Source of the DNA: a virus
Length of the DNA: 64,000 nucleotides
IMG/VR virus record: IMGVR_UViG_3300009788_000091
Location: 42,179-106,178 of that record
Direction: 5' to 3' (one strand)
The notes under the pieces are model-generated. The model worked only from the letters and a program-made list of their open reading frames with translations. It did not search any database and was not told where the DNA came from. This document shows, piece by piece, positions 40,165-47,476 of this stretch. The translations under genes were made by a program, and so were the position numbers. The first letter of the stretch is position 1, and each line of letters opens with the position of its first letter.

Positions 40165-40576
40165 TCTGGTTCTCCTGCTCCATTTGCTTTTCAATTTTTT
40201 TTATTTTTACTAAAGCCACATTCATGCAACTTGCTACTTCAACAGGTTTCCCATTTTGACCAGTAAAATGATATTTTCCTTCCCCACGAACTATCTTCAT
40301 CACATCTTTCTGGTTCTCTAATAAAATTTCTATCACCTGATTGGCTCTTTCAATGGTTACATCCCTTTTCAGCATCTCATCAACTATTTTTTTCTCCTTT
40401 ATCCGATCCAAAATTATTTTTGCCAATGCACTATTAGGACATGACATTCTTAACCAAGATGGCTGAAAATTTTTAGTTCCATAATAAAGTTCCTCAATTC
40501 GATAACCATTATTCGTTTTCACAATGCGATAGCTGTCACTTAATTGGAGTACTACTTCAAACCATTGCTTACTCAT
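40154..40576 (-). CDS. Unknown 140-residue protein
   Basis: N-terminal strands (FEVVLQLSDSYRIVKTNNGY) are followed by helices (KIILDRIKEKKIVDEML, AALVKIKKIEKQMEQ-like end). Basic. Not recognised. ATGA overlap upstream and a 11-base overlap with the next gene. Confidence 0.58.
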   Translation of the reverse strand: MSKQWFEVVLQLSDSYRIVKTNNGYRIEELYYGTKNFQPSWLRMSCPNSALAKIILDRIKEKKIVDEMLKRDVTIERANQVIEILLENQKDVMKIVRGEGKYHFTGQNGKPVEVASCMNVALVKIKKIEKQMEQENQNDK

Positions 40577-40770
40577 TTTTCTGACTTTCCTTTTGCTTCA
40601 TCCATCAAAGCTAAAACATCTTTTGATGAATCATTTTCTGTTTCATACATACAATAAATATTTGCGTCTGGTAACATCTTCGCAATATTCTTTTTATCTT
40701 GGTCAGTCAAAATCAAAATTAGAGGTTGGTCTTGCGGAGTAATCATTTTCCTATTAACATAAAATTTCAT
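40573..40770 (-). CDS. Small conserved-looking phage protein
   Basis: A 65-residue protein. LILILTDQDKKNIAKMLPDA followed by NIYCMYE is a pattern I have seen in short phage proteins (L..LSD.DK..IA.M.PDA..YC). Unknown role. ATGA overlaps on both sides. Confidence 0.6.
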   Translation of the reverse strand: MKFYVNRKMITPQDQPLILILTDQDKKNIAKMLPDANIYCMYETENDSSKDVLALMDEAKGKSEK

Positions 40771-40991
40771 TCTGGTTTTTCTCCTAAACCAAATAACGCC
40801 CCTTTAGCCAAACCTAATGCTTGCCATACATTGGCGTCATTTGTAGTTTTTATCCCATTTTTTAGATTCCAAACAATCTCATTGAGCAACTTGATATATT
40901 GGTGCCGTTTCATTGCAACGTCATCCATTTGATCAATACAAGACCAAATTCCCTCTAACGCTTCTGTAGTTGGGCCTTTTTTCTTTTTCAT
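40767..40991 (-). CDS. Unknown 74-residue protein
   Basis: A helical protein with a basic start (MKKKKGPTTEALEGIWSCID) and a C-terminal WQALGLAKGALFGL helix. ATGA overlaps on both sides. Not recognised. Confidence 0.58.
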   Translation of the reverse strand: MKKKKGPTTEALEGIWSCIDQMDDVAMKRHQYIKLLNEIVWNLKNGIKTTNDANVWQALGLAKGALFGLGEKPE

Positions 40992-41305
40992 TTTTCTATA
41001 CCATAAATTCCACGTCCGGCCCTGGCCATGTTTCTTCCAGATTCAAACGCTTCCTTGATTGTAGGTGTACGATCACCGAATATCGGATGTTTCACATTGA
41101 ACAACTTTCGCATCCCTGTTCCTGTCTTTGGATTAAAATAGCCTGTCATGTAACCAATATTATCTTTAAAATGTTGCCCACATTTTTCACCAGTTTCCAT
41201 AAATTTATCTGCTTCCTTTTGATCACCACATTCGTAAACGGCTTCCATCACTTCTATGACATCACCCATTGTTCCCAATGTTTTATTTTTCCAAACAAAC
41301 TTCAT
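40988..41305 (-). CDS. Unknown 105-residue protein
   Basis: A protein with N-terminal strands (FVWKNKTLGTMGDVIEVMEA), several Gly-rich turns (IGYMTGYFNPKTGTGMRKLF) and a C-terminal helix NMARAGRGIYG. First gene of the ATGA-joined chain. Not recognised. Confidence 0.58.
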   Translation of the reverse strand: MKFVWKNKTLGTMGDVIEVMEAVYECGDQKEADKFMETGEKCGQHFKDNIGYMTGYFNPKTGTGMRKLFNVKHPIFGDRTPTIKEAFESGRNMARAGRGIYGIEK

Positions 41306-41314
41306 TTTATTTCC

Positions 41315-41680
41315 TCAATCTATAATCCGGCCACATCCCCCACACACTTTCAAATCTGGATTACGATAATGTGGAGCCAGTTCTTTATGTTGACAACCAT
41401 TATTAATTTTCTTCAACATCTTCGAATATTCATAGTCTTCAAATTTAAAGTCTGGGACCTTATTAAGTTTCTTTTTTTTATTTAATTGCTCAAACATATG
41501 CTTTTCACATACCAGTGGTGGTCCAAAACTATTCTGACTATGGGTAAGTAATTCACACTTAGGACAACTGGCAATTTCAGCGGCTACTCTTTTCTCTAAT
41601 TCACCATAATCAAAATGAATATGTTGATTAATTTTTTTCTTACTGAAAAAATTTTTCAACCAATTGGTCAGCTTTTTCAT
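41315..41680 (-). CDS. Zinc protein with shared NWLKNFFSKK N-terminus
   Basis: A 121-residue protein. Residues 1-16 (MKKLTNWLKNFFSKKK) form an amphipathic basic helix repeated in genes at 43682, 44478 and (loosely) 44861. It contains CPKC, CEKH and a C-terminal CQHKELAPH...VCGGCG set, suggesting one or two zinc sites. The part from HIHFDYGELEKRV is also found in 44478-44675, which is a shorter copy. Confidence 0.62.
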   Translation of the reverse strand: MKKLTNWLKNFFSKKKINQHIHFDYGELEKRVAAEIASCPKCELLTHSQNSFGPPLVCEKHMFEQLNKKKKLNKVPDFKFEDYEYSKMLKKINNGCQHKELAPHYRNPDLKVCGGCGRIID

Positions 41681-41682
41681 AA

Positions 41683-41874
41683 CTATTTTTTAAAAAAATT
41701 AAAAATCCAAGCCGCACCACTCACCCATTGACCCATGCTCATCTTCTGATTATTTAATGGAATTGAATCGCCACAAATTGCACATGGGTAAGGATCTTTT
41801 CCAGATGATCCACCTTTCTCGTAATCCATGTGACTTGTAAATAAATGCCCAATCCAACCGAATATAAATATCAT
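41683..41874 (-). CDS. Small membrane-associated protein with CxxC
   Basis: A 63-residue protein: hydrophobic start (MIFIFGWIGHLFTSH), CAIC near residue 31, and aromatic-rich C-terminal helix (GAAWIFNFFKK) like the shared NFF motif of its neighbours. ATG 41874 is behind AAAGGA. Function unknown; it ends with TAG. Confidence 0.55.
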   Translation of the reverse strand: MIFIFGWIGHLFTSHMDYEKGGSSGKDPYPCAICGDSIPLNNQKMSMGQWVSGAAWIFNFFKK

Positions 41875-41914
41875 TTTATTTCCTTTCGTTTATTCATCTG
41901 AGTTCACCTTTATG

Positions 41915-42121
41915 TTAACTGTCATCTATGTTGAACTTTTCTTTCAGCCCATTTATAACTTCTTCAAGATTACTCATTGAAGTCTTAGCAACTAGCATTA
42001 TTTTTTCATACTCAGTCCCAATTAAATCCTTAAGATATCCATTTTCTAATGCATACCATGGCCCCTCAGCGTCCCACTTGTAACAAATTATTTCTGCTTG
42101 TTCTTTTGTTAACTTTTTCAT
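41915..42121 (-). CDS. Small unknown protein
   Basis: A 68-residue acidic helical protein (MKKLTKEQAEIICYKWDAEG at the start, SNLEEVINGLKEKFNIDD at the end). ATGA overlap with the upstream gene. Not recognised. Confidence 0.57.
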   Translation of the reverse strand: MKKLTKEQAEIICYKWDAEGPWYALENGYLKDLIGTEYEKIMLVAKTSMSNLEEVINGLKEKFNIDDS

Positions 42122-42420
42122 TTTTTCTCTTTATTTTTATTGATAAATTCCCAAACTTCTTTCTTTGGAGCAACAGTCGATAATATTGATGCTGACAATG
42201 CATTATGAATTTCATGGCTTACATTTTGTTCTTTCAGAAACTTCCACGTTACTTCAGAAAAATACTCTTTAGCATCATCCCAACCTTTTTCGTAATCAGC
42301 CAATAACTTTCGCAATGTTAGATTTGGAACAGCAGTGGACTTCATAACCCCCAATTGCATATCCTTAAACAATTTCCGTTTTTCATCGCCAGTCAAAATA
42401 ATATTTTTATTATCAGTCAT
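42118..42420 (-). CDS. Unknown 100-residue protein
   Basis: A helical protein (TLRKLLADYEKGWDDAKEYF), with a C-terminal Lys-rich tail that provides the purine-rich ribosome site for the next gene. It overlaps the upstream gene by 8 bases. Not recognised. Confidence 0.57.
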   Translation of the reverse strand: MTDNKNIILTGDEKRKLFKDMQLGVMKSTAVPNLTLRKLLADYEKGWDDAKEYFSEVTWKFLKEQNVSHEIHNALSASILSTVAPKKEVWEFINKNKEKK

Positions 42421-42640
42421 TTTTTATCTCCTGCGTTTTATAATTTCTTTGGCTTTTTCTAACCGATCCGTTTGTTCTCTTTTCTAAAAACTTCATAAAA
42501 TCTAAAATACGTAGATAATCGTTTAGATCAAATTCTGGAGTAGATTTTTTCCCAATAGGAATGTACTCATTCGCCAGTTTAATCAATCGACTAAATCGTA
42601 TTGATTTGTTTTTAAAACGAATACGAATTTTTTTAGTCAT
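42413..42640 (-). CDS. Small basic protein downstream of the ACNNN array
   Basis: A 75-residue very basic protein (MTKKIRIRFKNKSIRFSRLI) with a helix and an Asp-rich centre. ATG 42640 follows AGAGGTG. It is the first gene after the 433-bp period-5 array, which would form its long 5' leader. It could bind RNA or DNA, but no family was recognised. Confidence 0.55.
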   Translation of the reverse strand: MTKKIRIRFKNKSIRFSRLIKLANEYIPIGKKSTPEFDLNDYLRILDFMKFLEKRTNGSVRKSQRNYKTQEIKND

Positions 42641-42660
42641 CGCGCACCTCTTTTAAATAA

Positions 42661-43093
42661 CTTTACTTTACATTACTTCACAAAACTACACTCTACATTA
42701 CAAAACCTGACAGCACTTTCTTCACTTTACAAAACAGCACAGAACAGCACGCTACTACACTCCACGATACTTCACTTTCTTTACTTTACAAAACAGCACA
42801 AGACTTCACAGCACACAACGTAACAATACGCTACTTTCTTTACTTCACAATACTCTACGAGACATGACTCAACGATACACTACTCTACTTTCTTTACTTC
42901 ACTTTACTGAACCGGACGCTACGATACGAAACATGACGTTACTTTCTTTACTTCACCCCACATCACAAAACAACACATCACTTGACAATACTTTCATTAC
43001 TTTACTTCACAATACTACACACTACTTCACATTATTTCACTTTCATTACTTTACAAAACAGAACCAAACTATACACAACTACACAACACAATA
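42661..43093. repeat. Degenerate pentanucleotide array (ACNNN), about 86 units
   Basis: The plus strand reads as AC every five bases (AC TTT AC ATT AC TTC AC AAA and so on) with the other three positions free, over 433 bp between the genes at 42413 and 43099. G is rare on this strand. Runs of TTTC(T/A)TTAC break the phase by one base about every 47-60 bp (near 42717, 42776, 42836, 42890, 42944, 42991 and 43040), giving a second level of order. An ORF can be read across part of it but is low-complexity. No gene, promoter or terminator was seen inside. Confidence 0.9.
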
Positions 43094-43098
43094 AATTT

Positions 43099-43695
43099 TT
43101 AACATTTTAAATTCTTTTTCTCCTTCCATCGAATTACTTGAAATTGACCAAAATAACCACCTTTATTAACTCGAAAAGATCCTAATCCTGATCGTCTACC
43201 AGCATCTTCTAAAATCTGTAATGCAATTTCAGGTTCTAAAATTGAATCGTCTACTTGTACATCAAATTGAATATTCCATTTTTCAAATCTAGGTCTACAA
43301 ACTATAACTGCACCAGCTTTATAATTTGTTGCTTTTCTAATATCAACTTCAAATTTCTTAATTGGTTTCTTTTTCTTATCAATTAATGTAGCTGATTCAC
43401 CAATTGGTCTAAATACTCCACCAGCAACTGCTTTGATACTTTTTCTACCAGAATTTTTTTGTTTATAATCAGAAGCAACATGGTTAAACGCGCCTGAAAC
43501 ATAACCCAATGGAATACAAAAACTACCATCAGTATTTTTATAAACATGTTTCTCAGCAATTTGTCTTGGTGTTAATTCTTCTTTAATTTTTTTCTTACCA
43601 GACTTAGCACCAAGTAATTTAAACTTGTCTTCATCACTCATCTTATGATGTAAAAGCGGTGTGGTTCCTTCTAAATTTACATTATACATTTTCAT
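43099..43695 (-). CDS. RAMP/Cas7-like phage protein of unknown function
   Basis: A 198-residue protein. The N-terminus (YNVNLEGTTPLLHHKM), a central IPLGYVSGAFNHVA, and a C-terminal end with VCRPRFEKWNIQFDVQV, ILEDAGRRSGLGSFRV and GGYFGQFQV follow a pattern seen in many phages (strand, RPRF..W, helix, AG...GIG..R....G.FG.F). The glycine-rich G.G..R...G.FG end recalls RAMP/Cas7 RNA-binding folds, but this is only a resemblance. I start at ATG 43695 behind the AAGGAGAAATTGAAA cassette. Confidence 0.65.
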   Translation of the reverse strand: MKMYNVNLEGTTPLLHHKMSDEDKFKLLGAKSGKKKIKEELTPRQIAEKHVYKNTDGSFCIPLGYVSGAFNHVASDYKQKNSGRKSIKAVAGGVFRPIGESATLIDKKKKPIKKFEVDIRKATNYKAGAVIVCRPRFEKWNIQFDVQVDDSILEPEIALQILEDAGRRSGLGSFRVNKGGYFGQFQVIRWKEKKNLKC

Positions 43696-43978
43696 TTTCA
43701 ATTTCTCCTTTTCCAAGTTTTAATTTAAATAATCGTCTGTATACATTATCTAACGCAACCATCGGGTCTTTATTAAATATATTAGCAATGATCAATGCTA
43801 ATTCAACCAATTGCCATCTATTATTAATATGAAATTGATTAAACAAGCCATTCTTCCCAGTTGCATCATAAATTTGATTAATTGTTTTCAAACTATACGG
43901 ATACTTTTCAAGCAATTTAATACGATAATCAATTTGGGGGGGCTTCTTACTGAAAAATTTTTTCAACCAATTAATCAT
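43682..43978 (-). CDS. Unknown protein with shared NWLKKFFSKK N-terminus
   Basis: A 98-residue protein. The start MINWLKKFFSKK is the helix shared with 41315 and 44478. The remainder (INQIYDATGKNGLFNQFHIN, RWQLVELALIIANIFNKDPM, VALDNVY) resembles the central part of 35441-35869. Its last codons create the ribosome site of the next gene. ATGA overlap upstream. Confidence 0.6.
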   Translation of the reverse strand: MINWLKKFFSKKPPQIDYRIKLLEKYPYSLKTINQIYDATGKNGLFNQFHINNRWQLVELALIIANIFNKDPMVALDNVYRRLFKLKLGKGEIENENV

Positions 43979-44481
43979 ACTTCCACACCAAGTTTAATTT
44001 TATAAATTCCCCAAAGTCCCAATCGAAACGCAAGTTCTTCTTTTACCGGCCTTCCGCCATTGCAAATGATTTTTCCTTCCCACGCTTTAATGCCGGCCAA
44101 AATTGATTGCAACGTGGGTTCAGTTACCTTTTGTCCCATATAATATTTCAAATCAGGTAAATAATCATCCATAACCTTTTCACAAATTTCTAAAACTTTG
44201 GGTTTGTCTTCCGGTGGAAATATTTCAAACATAGGAATCCATTCACGATTGTTAAGATTCCAGACTAACGGGAATTCCAAACCGCAATGAATATCTGAAC
44301 GGATCTGGTCTGACGGACCAACAATCCAACTGCCTGTCCGTTTCACAAAATCGGTCAACATGATTTCAGCAGTCATCCAATTCGGAAACAAATTCGTCAC
44401 TGAAACACCTATGTTTTCAATCCAATCAATTGGCCGATTGTCTGCTGGTGTTTGTTTTATATCAAAAATAATAGGTTTCAT
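43975..44481 (-). CDS. Unknown 168-residue protein
   Basis: An acidic alpha/beta protein with many Trp and Pro residues (KQTPADNRPIDWIENIGVSV; FPLVWNLNNREWIPMFEIFP). No motif recognised. ATGA overlaps on both sides. GC content looks somewhat higher here than in neighbours, so it may have a different origin. Confidence 0.6.
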   Translation of the reverse strand: MKPIIFDIKQTPADNRPIDWIENIGVSVTNLFPNWMTAEIMLTDFVKRTGSWIVGPSDQIRSDIHCGLEFPLVWNLNNREWIPMFEIFPPEDKPKVLEICEKVMDDYLPDLKYYMGQKVTEPTLQSILAGIKAWEGKIICNGGRPVKEELAFRLGLWGIYKIKLGVEV

Positions 44482-44675
44482 TTCTTTTCCTGCATCATCC
44501 TTTTTATCAATATCTTTTTTTCTAAATCTATTTGATTAATTATAGCTGAGGCGTCCAAAGTCGGGAGAACTGGCAATTTTATCGCAATTACCCTTTTCTC
44601 TAATTCACCATAATCAAAATGAATATATTGGTCATTAATCTTTTTCTTTCTGAAAATTTTTTTCAACCAATTCAT
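44478..44675 (-). CDS. Short, probably frameshifted copy of gene 41315
   Basis: A 65-residue protein starting at ATG 44675 behind GGGAAG. Residues 1-30 (MNWLKKIFRKKKINDQYIHF) and DYGELEKRV match the start of 41315-41680, and the DNA matches further, but after KRV an insertion of about one base in an A run puts it in another frame, so the CPKC part is lost. It may be a decaying duplicate, or a shortened gene that is still expressed. Confidence 0.5.
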   Translation of the reverse strand: MNWLKKIFRKKKINDQYIHFDYGELEKRVIAIKLPVLPTLDASAIINQIDLEKKILIKRMMQEKK

Positions 44676-44839
44676 ATCAATCTTCCCAACATAATTAAAA
44701 TCATCACAATTCCCCATATAATAAAAACCCATCTCGGCGGTAAAACATCAGTGATTGATGGTAATGGTGGAGGTGGGTCTGTATTGATTGTCCCATCATC
44801 ATTAAATATACGTCTGGTGTCTTCACATCGTTTAACCAT
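44672..44839 (-). CDS. Small C-terminally anchored membrane protein
   Basis: A 55-residue protein: polar N-terminus with a PPPPLP run near residue 23, then one membrane helix (WVFIIWGIVMILIMLGRLI) at the C-terminus. Its TGA overlaps the ATG of the next gene (ATGA), and its last codons give that gene's ribosome site. Not recognised. Confidence 0.55.
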   Translation of the reverse strand: MVKRCEDTRRIFNDDGTINTDPPPPLPSITDVLPPRWVFIIWGIVMILIMLGRLI

Positions 44840-44860
44840 TATTTTTTTAACCTATTTCTT

Positions 44861-45484
44861 TCATAAAATTGCTCCATATCCAACAGCCCAATCATTCTTA
44901 TCAACATGATACATTTTTTGTACTGACTTAAAATAGAAACCTTTTTCATCTTTTCGCAAAACTAATACAGAAATATTATTCACTTGTGCCTGTTTAATTT
45001 CACAAAAACAACCTTTACCAATATGTTTTCTATATTCAGATACAACAACTAATTTTGATTTCTTAACTCTATCGAGATAAGGCTGAATTCTTCCTTTTTC
45101 TCCCATATCACGATTAGGGCATATAACCTTCTTAAAGATCTTTTCCAAAAAAACCAGCTCTTGTTTTTCTCTTTTTGTTCCATAAATCTTTTTGCTATGC
45201 GCATAATAAACCATATAATCCTCTATAGGTTCTAAATTAGAATTAACTGAAGATTCTAATCTTTTCAATTCAATGTCTGTCAATCCATTAATTTCATCAG
45301 ATATAGGTTCTAAATAAGCAATTGTATCCATAATTTGTTTTTTAGTAAGCAATTTACAAATACATCTATGTTTACAAATTTCTCCACCACAATTTTTAAT
45401 TGAATTGTTATATTCAGAATAGCATCTTGGTAAATTAGATAGTTTCTTACTGAAAAAATTTTGGAAAAAATTTTTAAGTGACAA
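44861..45484 (-). CDS. Cys-rich protein at the start of a gene group
   Basis: A 207-residue protein starting at TTG 45484 with AGGAG 6 bases upstream. It begins MSLKNFFQNFFSKK, loosely like the NWLKKFF helix of its neighbours, followed by CYSEYNNSIKNCGGEICKHR and CICK (five Cys within 30 residues, likely zinc), then helices and a beta-rich end. It is the first gene after the 1.17-kb non-coding region. Confidence 0.6.
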   Translation of the reverse strand: MSLKNFFQNFFSKKLSNLPRCYSEYNNSIKNCGGEICKHRCICKLLTKKQIMDTIAYLEPISDEINGLTDIELKRLESSVNSNLEPIEDYMVYYAHSKKIYGTKREKQELVFLEKIFKKVICPNRDMGEKGRIQPYLDRVKKSKLVVVSEYRKHIGKGCFCEIKQAQVNNISVLVLRKDEKGFYFKSVQKMYHVDKNDWAVGYGAIL

Positions 45485-45744
45485 TTGGTTCTCCTGTTTG
45501 GCCCAATTCGTGCCAATTTCAATTAAATTGTTTCAATTTGATTGATATTACATTGTATTATGTCTTGTCAAGTAAATGGTGCGAATTTACAGTGTTTCCT
45601 TGCCCACTATCAAAACCTTAGACAATCCTCAACTTGGGCATACCGGGGGGGTGCCATACTATTGTAATCATTGAATAATATAGTTCAACTACATTAGTTA
45701 CAATAAGCCCTTTAAAAAAACGTGTTAGTTCAATAAGTTATCCT

Positions 45745-45761
45745 GTCTAAAGTTTAGACAC
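45745..45761. repeat. 17-bp palindrome TGTCTAAA-G-TTTAGACA
   Basis: Eight-base perfect arms around a single base. Similar half-sites (TTTAGACA, CTTAGACA) recur near 48774-48797 in repeat A. Likely a protein-binding site of a second type. Confidence 0.6.
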
Positions 45762-45798
45762 CCTGCTGGACTGCTGATCTCGTAATGATATCAAATAG

Positions 45799-45822
45799 AT
45801 ATTCAATATGCGTATTGAATAT
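45799..45822. repeat. Inverted repeat with 10-bp arms and 4-base loop
   Basis: ATATTCAATA (45799-45808), loop TGCG, TATTGAATAT (45813-45822). It is AT-rich and has no following T run, so a terminator is unlikely; more likely a binding site or cruciform in the control region. Confidence 0.65.
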
Positions 45823-45979
45823 TCAATTCAAAACATAGTCTATGAGCTACAATATAATGCGCCATAATATACTGTAACACAATGTAATATATGGACTAAT
45901 ACCTAATCCTTAATTACATCAACCCAATCGAACCGCTGTATTGACATTGGATAAAATCAAACTAACTACTGATGCCCGT

Positions 45980-46040
45980 CCGTGTCCACTACAGGGCATA
46001 GTTTCCGGGTATACCTATAAGCGGTAGTGCTGAGTCACGG
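45980..46040. ncRNA. GC-richer nested stem, possible structured RNA
   Basis: CCGTG (45980-45984) pairs with CACGG (46036-46040), and CACTAC (45987-45992) with GTAGTG (46024-46029), giving a nested 11-bp helix with an uneven internal loop. It lies in a locally GC-rich stretch (about 45970-46060) of a very AT-rich gap. No tRNA features. The strand is unknown; evidence is one structure by eye. Confidence 0.3.
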
Positions 46041-46222
46041 TATGATAGGGCTATTGCAGTCTGAGTCTGGTCGAATTCAAATTGAATCAAATTACTTTAT
46101 ATTGTGTCAATTTAAACATGTGTCCTCAGCGACACAATAAGAGAGAGAAATCGATGTCTCTTTACAGCGCTTGGTAAGGATTATCGGGCCCATTGTTCAA
46201 TTATCAAGTCTATTGTTTAAGT

Positions 46223-46266
46223 ATGTATATGTATATACCATAGGTATTGCATGTATATGTATATAC
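46223..46266. repeat. Two 16-bp direct repeats ATGTATATGTATATAC
   Basis: Copies at 46223-46238 and 46251-46266, 28 bp apart, in the non-coding region. The spacing is near, but not equal to, three helical turns. Possible iterons. Confidence 0.6.
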
Positions 46267-46413
46267 ATCTAGGAATTAACAGTCCTATAGTCTGATACCA
46301 ATTGACTTCTTAACATGCCTTACAATCGATCCTTATAGGGTCTATACTGTATTCTATTACACTGTATTATCTAATTTAGATTGTCTTAATTGTTTGTTTT
46401 TATTGGATTATCT

Positions 46414-46430
46414 GTATAACACTGTTATAC
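46414..46430. promoter_or_regulatory. Perfect GTATAACA(C)TGTTATAC palindrome
   Basis: Eight-base arms around a central C. The same palindrome occurs in repeats A and B (48.6 and 52.0 kb), and variants lie before late genes. Probable operator. Confidence 0.6.
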
Positions 46431-46654
46431 ACTTGATTAGTATTTAGATCATTAATTAGATTGTCTTAATTGAATTGCTTATAGTTTAGATACCATTCAA
46501 TTGTATTGATTAATCTATTATTTAAAATCTTATTATGCTTTATTATCTAATAGTCCTACACTATTAGTAATATTAAATAACTATGTATTTTTAGCTGTAT
46601 AAATAGCTAAATATCAGTAATTAGCTAAGTTAGTAGCTATTTGTTATTGATCTA

Positions 46655-46993
46655 TTATTTAAAATAGCCCGGATCAATTATAAATTGCTTAGATTTAACA
46701 ACTTGATCTAAAAATAACTTAGCATTGTTAATCATAGTGAGTGTAGTATTATGTTTACAATTAGTAGTTCCGTTTGTTTCATTACATTGGTAACATGGAG
46801 TAAATCCGAAATGTATTGCTAAACTTGGCCAGTTCCAATCTGTTTGAACTAGTTTACCTCTACCGTCTAAATGTCTGATTGTATAACACCCGAAATATTC
46901 GAATTCTAATGAGATAAGATTGGATTGACTTTTTTTGATTTCTTTTTGTCTTAATAGTCGTTTTATTAATTGTCTTAATTGTGAATATTTCAT
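46655..46993 (-). CDS. Unknown Cys-containing protein
   Basis: A 112-residue protein with a basic N-terminal helix (LRQLIKRLLRQKEIKKSQ), strands, and CYQC plus NCKHNT near residues 67-82, probably a zinc site. The ATG 46993 lacks a clear ribosome site; the upstream stop is five bases away, so coupling is likely. It is the last gene before the non-coding control region. Confidence 0.6.
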   Translation of the reverse strand: MKYSQLRQLIKRLLRQKEIKKSQSNLISLEFEYFGCYTIRHLDGRGKLVQTDWNWPSLAIHFGFTPCYQCNETNGTTNCKHNTTLTMINNAKLFLDQVVKSKQFIIDPGYFK

Positions 46994-46998
46994 TATTA

Positions 46999-47319
46999 TT
47001 AATCAATTGATTCAAATGTTACATAAATATATCTATATGCACCGTCGTCCGAATCAATATCGTTCAATTCATTGAATTGTTTTTGTGTTATATCATTCCC
47101 ATCATTATCGTAATATCCTGTAATAAGTTCATATCCATTATCTAATTCAGTTAAGTCTGATTTTTTACATTTGTAATTTTTTAATATCCATTTTTTACAC
47201 TTTTTAAAGGCGTCGTCAATATCAGTAACTTGAATATCATTATCATCAATATAATATCCATTATTAAATCCCATTATAGAATCACAATCGTGTCCGTAAT
47301 ATCGTCTAATTTTTTTCAC
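46999..47319 (-). CDS. Acidic, Asp/Tyr-rich unknown protein
   Basis: A 106-residue protein with GTG start at 47319 behind AAGGAAAGGG. Very acidic with many Asp, Asn and Tyr (DDNDIQVTDIDDAFKKCKKW; NGYELITGYYDNDGN). Not recognised; could be a DNA mimic, but that is speculation. Confidence 0.58.
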   Translation of the reverse strand: MKKIRRYYGHDCDSIMGFNNGYYIDDNDIQVTDIDDAFKKCKKWILKNYKCKKSDLTELDNGYELITGYYDNDGNDITQKQFNELNDIDSDDGAYRYIYVTFESID

Positions 47320-47473
47320 TGTTTACCCTTTCCTTTGTTTCGATTAGTTCAATTAGTTTTATTGCAAGTTCGCCGATTTCTTTTAGCTCTGGGTTATCAA
47401 GCGATGCCAACTCTTTGGCGTCCTTTATTGACAACCCATTTTTTATTGACTCAAGTGCATATGATTTTTTCAT
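47306..47473 (-). CDS. Small helical acidic protein
   Basis: A 55-residue protein (MKKSYALESIKNGLSIKDAK at the start), with amphipathic helices (LKEIGELAIKLIELIETKER). GGGG lies upstream of ATG 47473. It overlaps the next start by 14 bases and its last codons (ETKERVN) contain that gene's ribosome site. Not recognised. Confidence 0.55.
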   Translation of the reverse strand: MKKSYALESIKNGLSIKDAKELASLDNPELKEIGELAIKLIELIETKERVNSEKN

Positions 47474-47476
47474 GAT

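Larger units (their letters stand above)
45485..46654. other. 1.17-kb non-coding control region (candidate origin)
   Basis: I see no gene on either strand. Going rightwards it holds TTGACA on the minus strand (45571-45566), likely part of the promoter of 44861; a TGTCTAAAGTTTAGACA palindrome (45745-45761); a 10-bp hairpin (45799-45822); a GC-richer island with a nested stem (45980-46040); two copies of a 16-bp AT-repeat (46223-46238 and 46251-46266); two copies of TTAGATTGTCTTAATTG (from about 46375 and 46457); and the GTATAACACTGTTATAC palindrome (46414-46430). Direct repeats, palindromes and AT-rich stretches are typical of a replication origin or a complex operator. Confidence 0.6.

Noticed and set aside
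42661-43093. CRISPR array or minisatellite
   Set aside because: There is no repeat-spacer structure and no unit longer than a few bases is conserved; only a dinucleotide every five bases is.
42864-43094. A 76-codon plus-strand ORF in the ACNNN region
   Set aside because: Its sequence (repeated TLLS/TLLH and Thr/Asn) simply reflects the period-five pattern; it has no ribosome site and ends at random. Treated as part of the repeat.
45970-46080. tRNA or tmRNA gene in the GC-richer island
   Set aside because: No T-loop (GGTTCRANNC), anticodon arm or acceptor stem could be matched on either strand.
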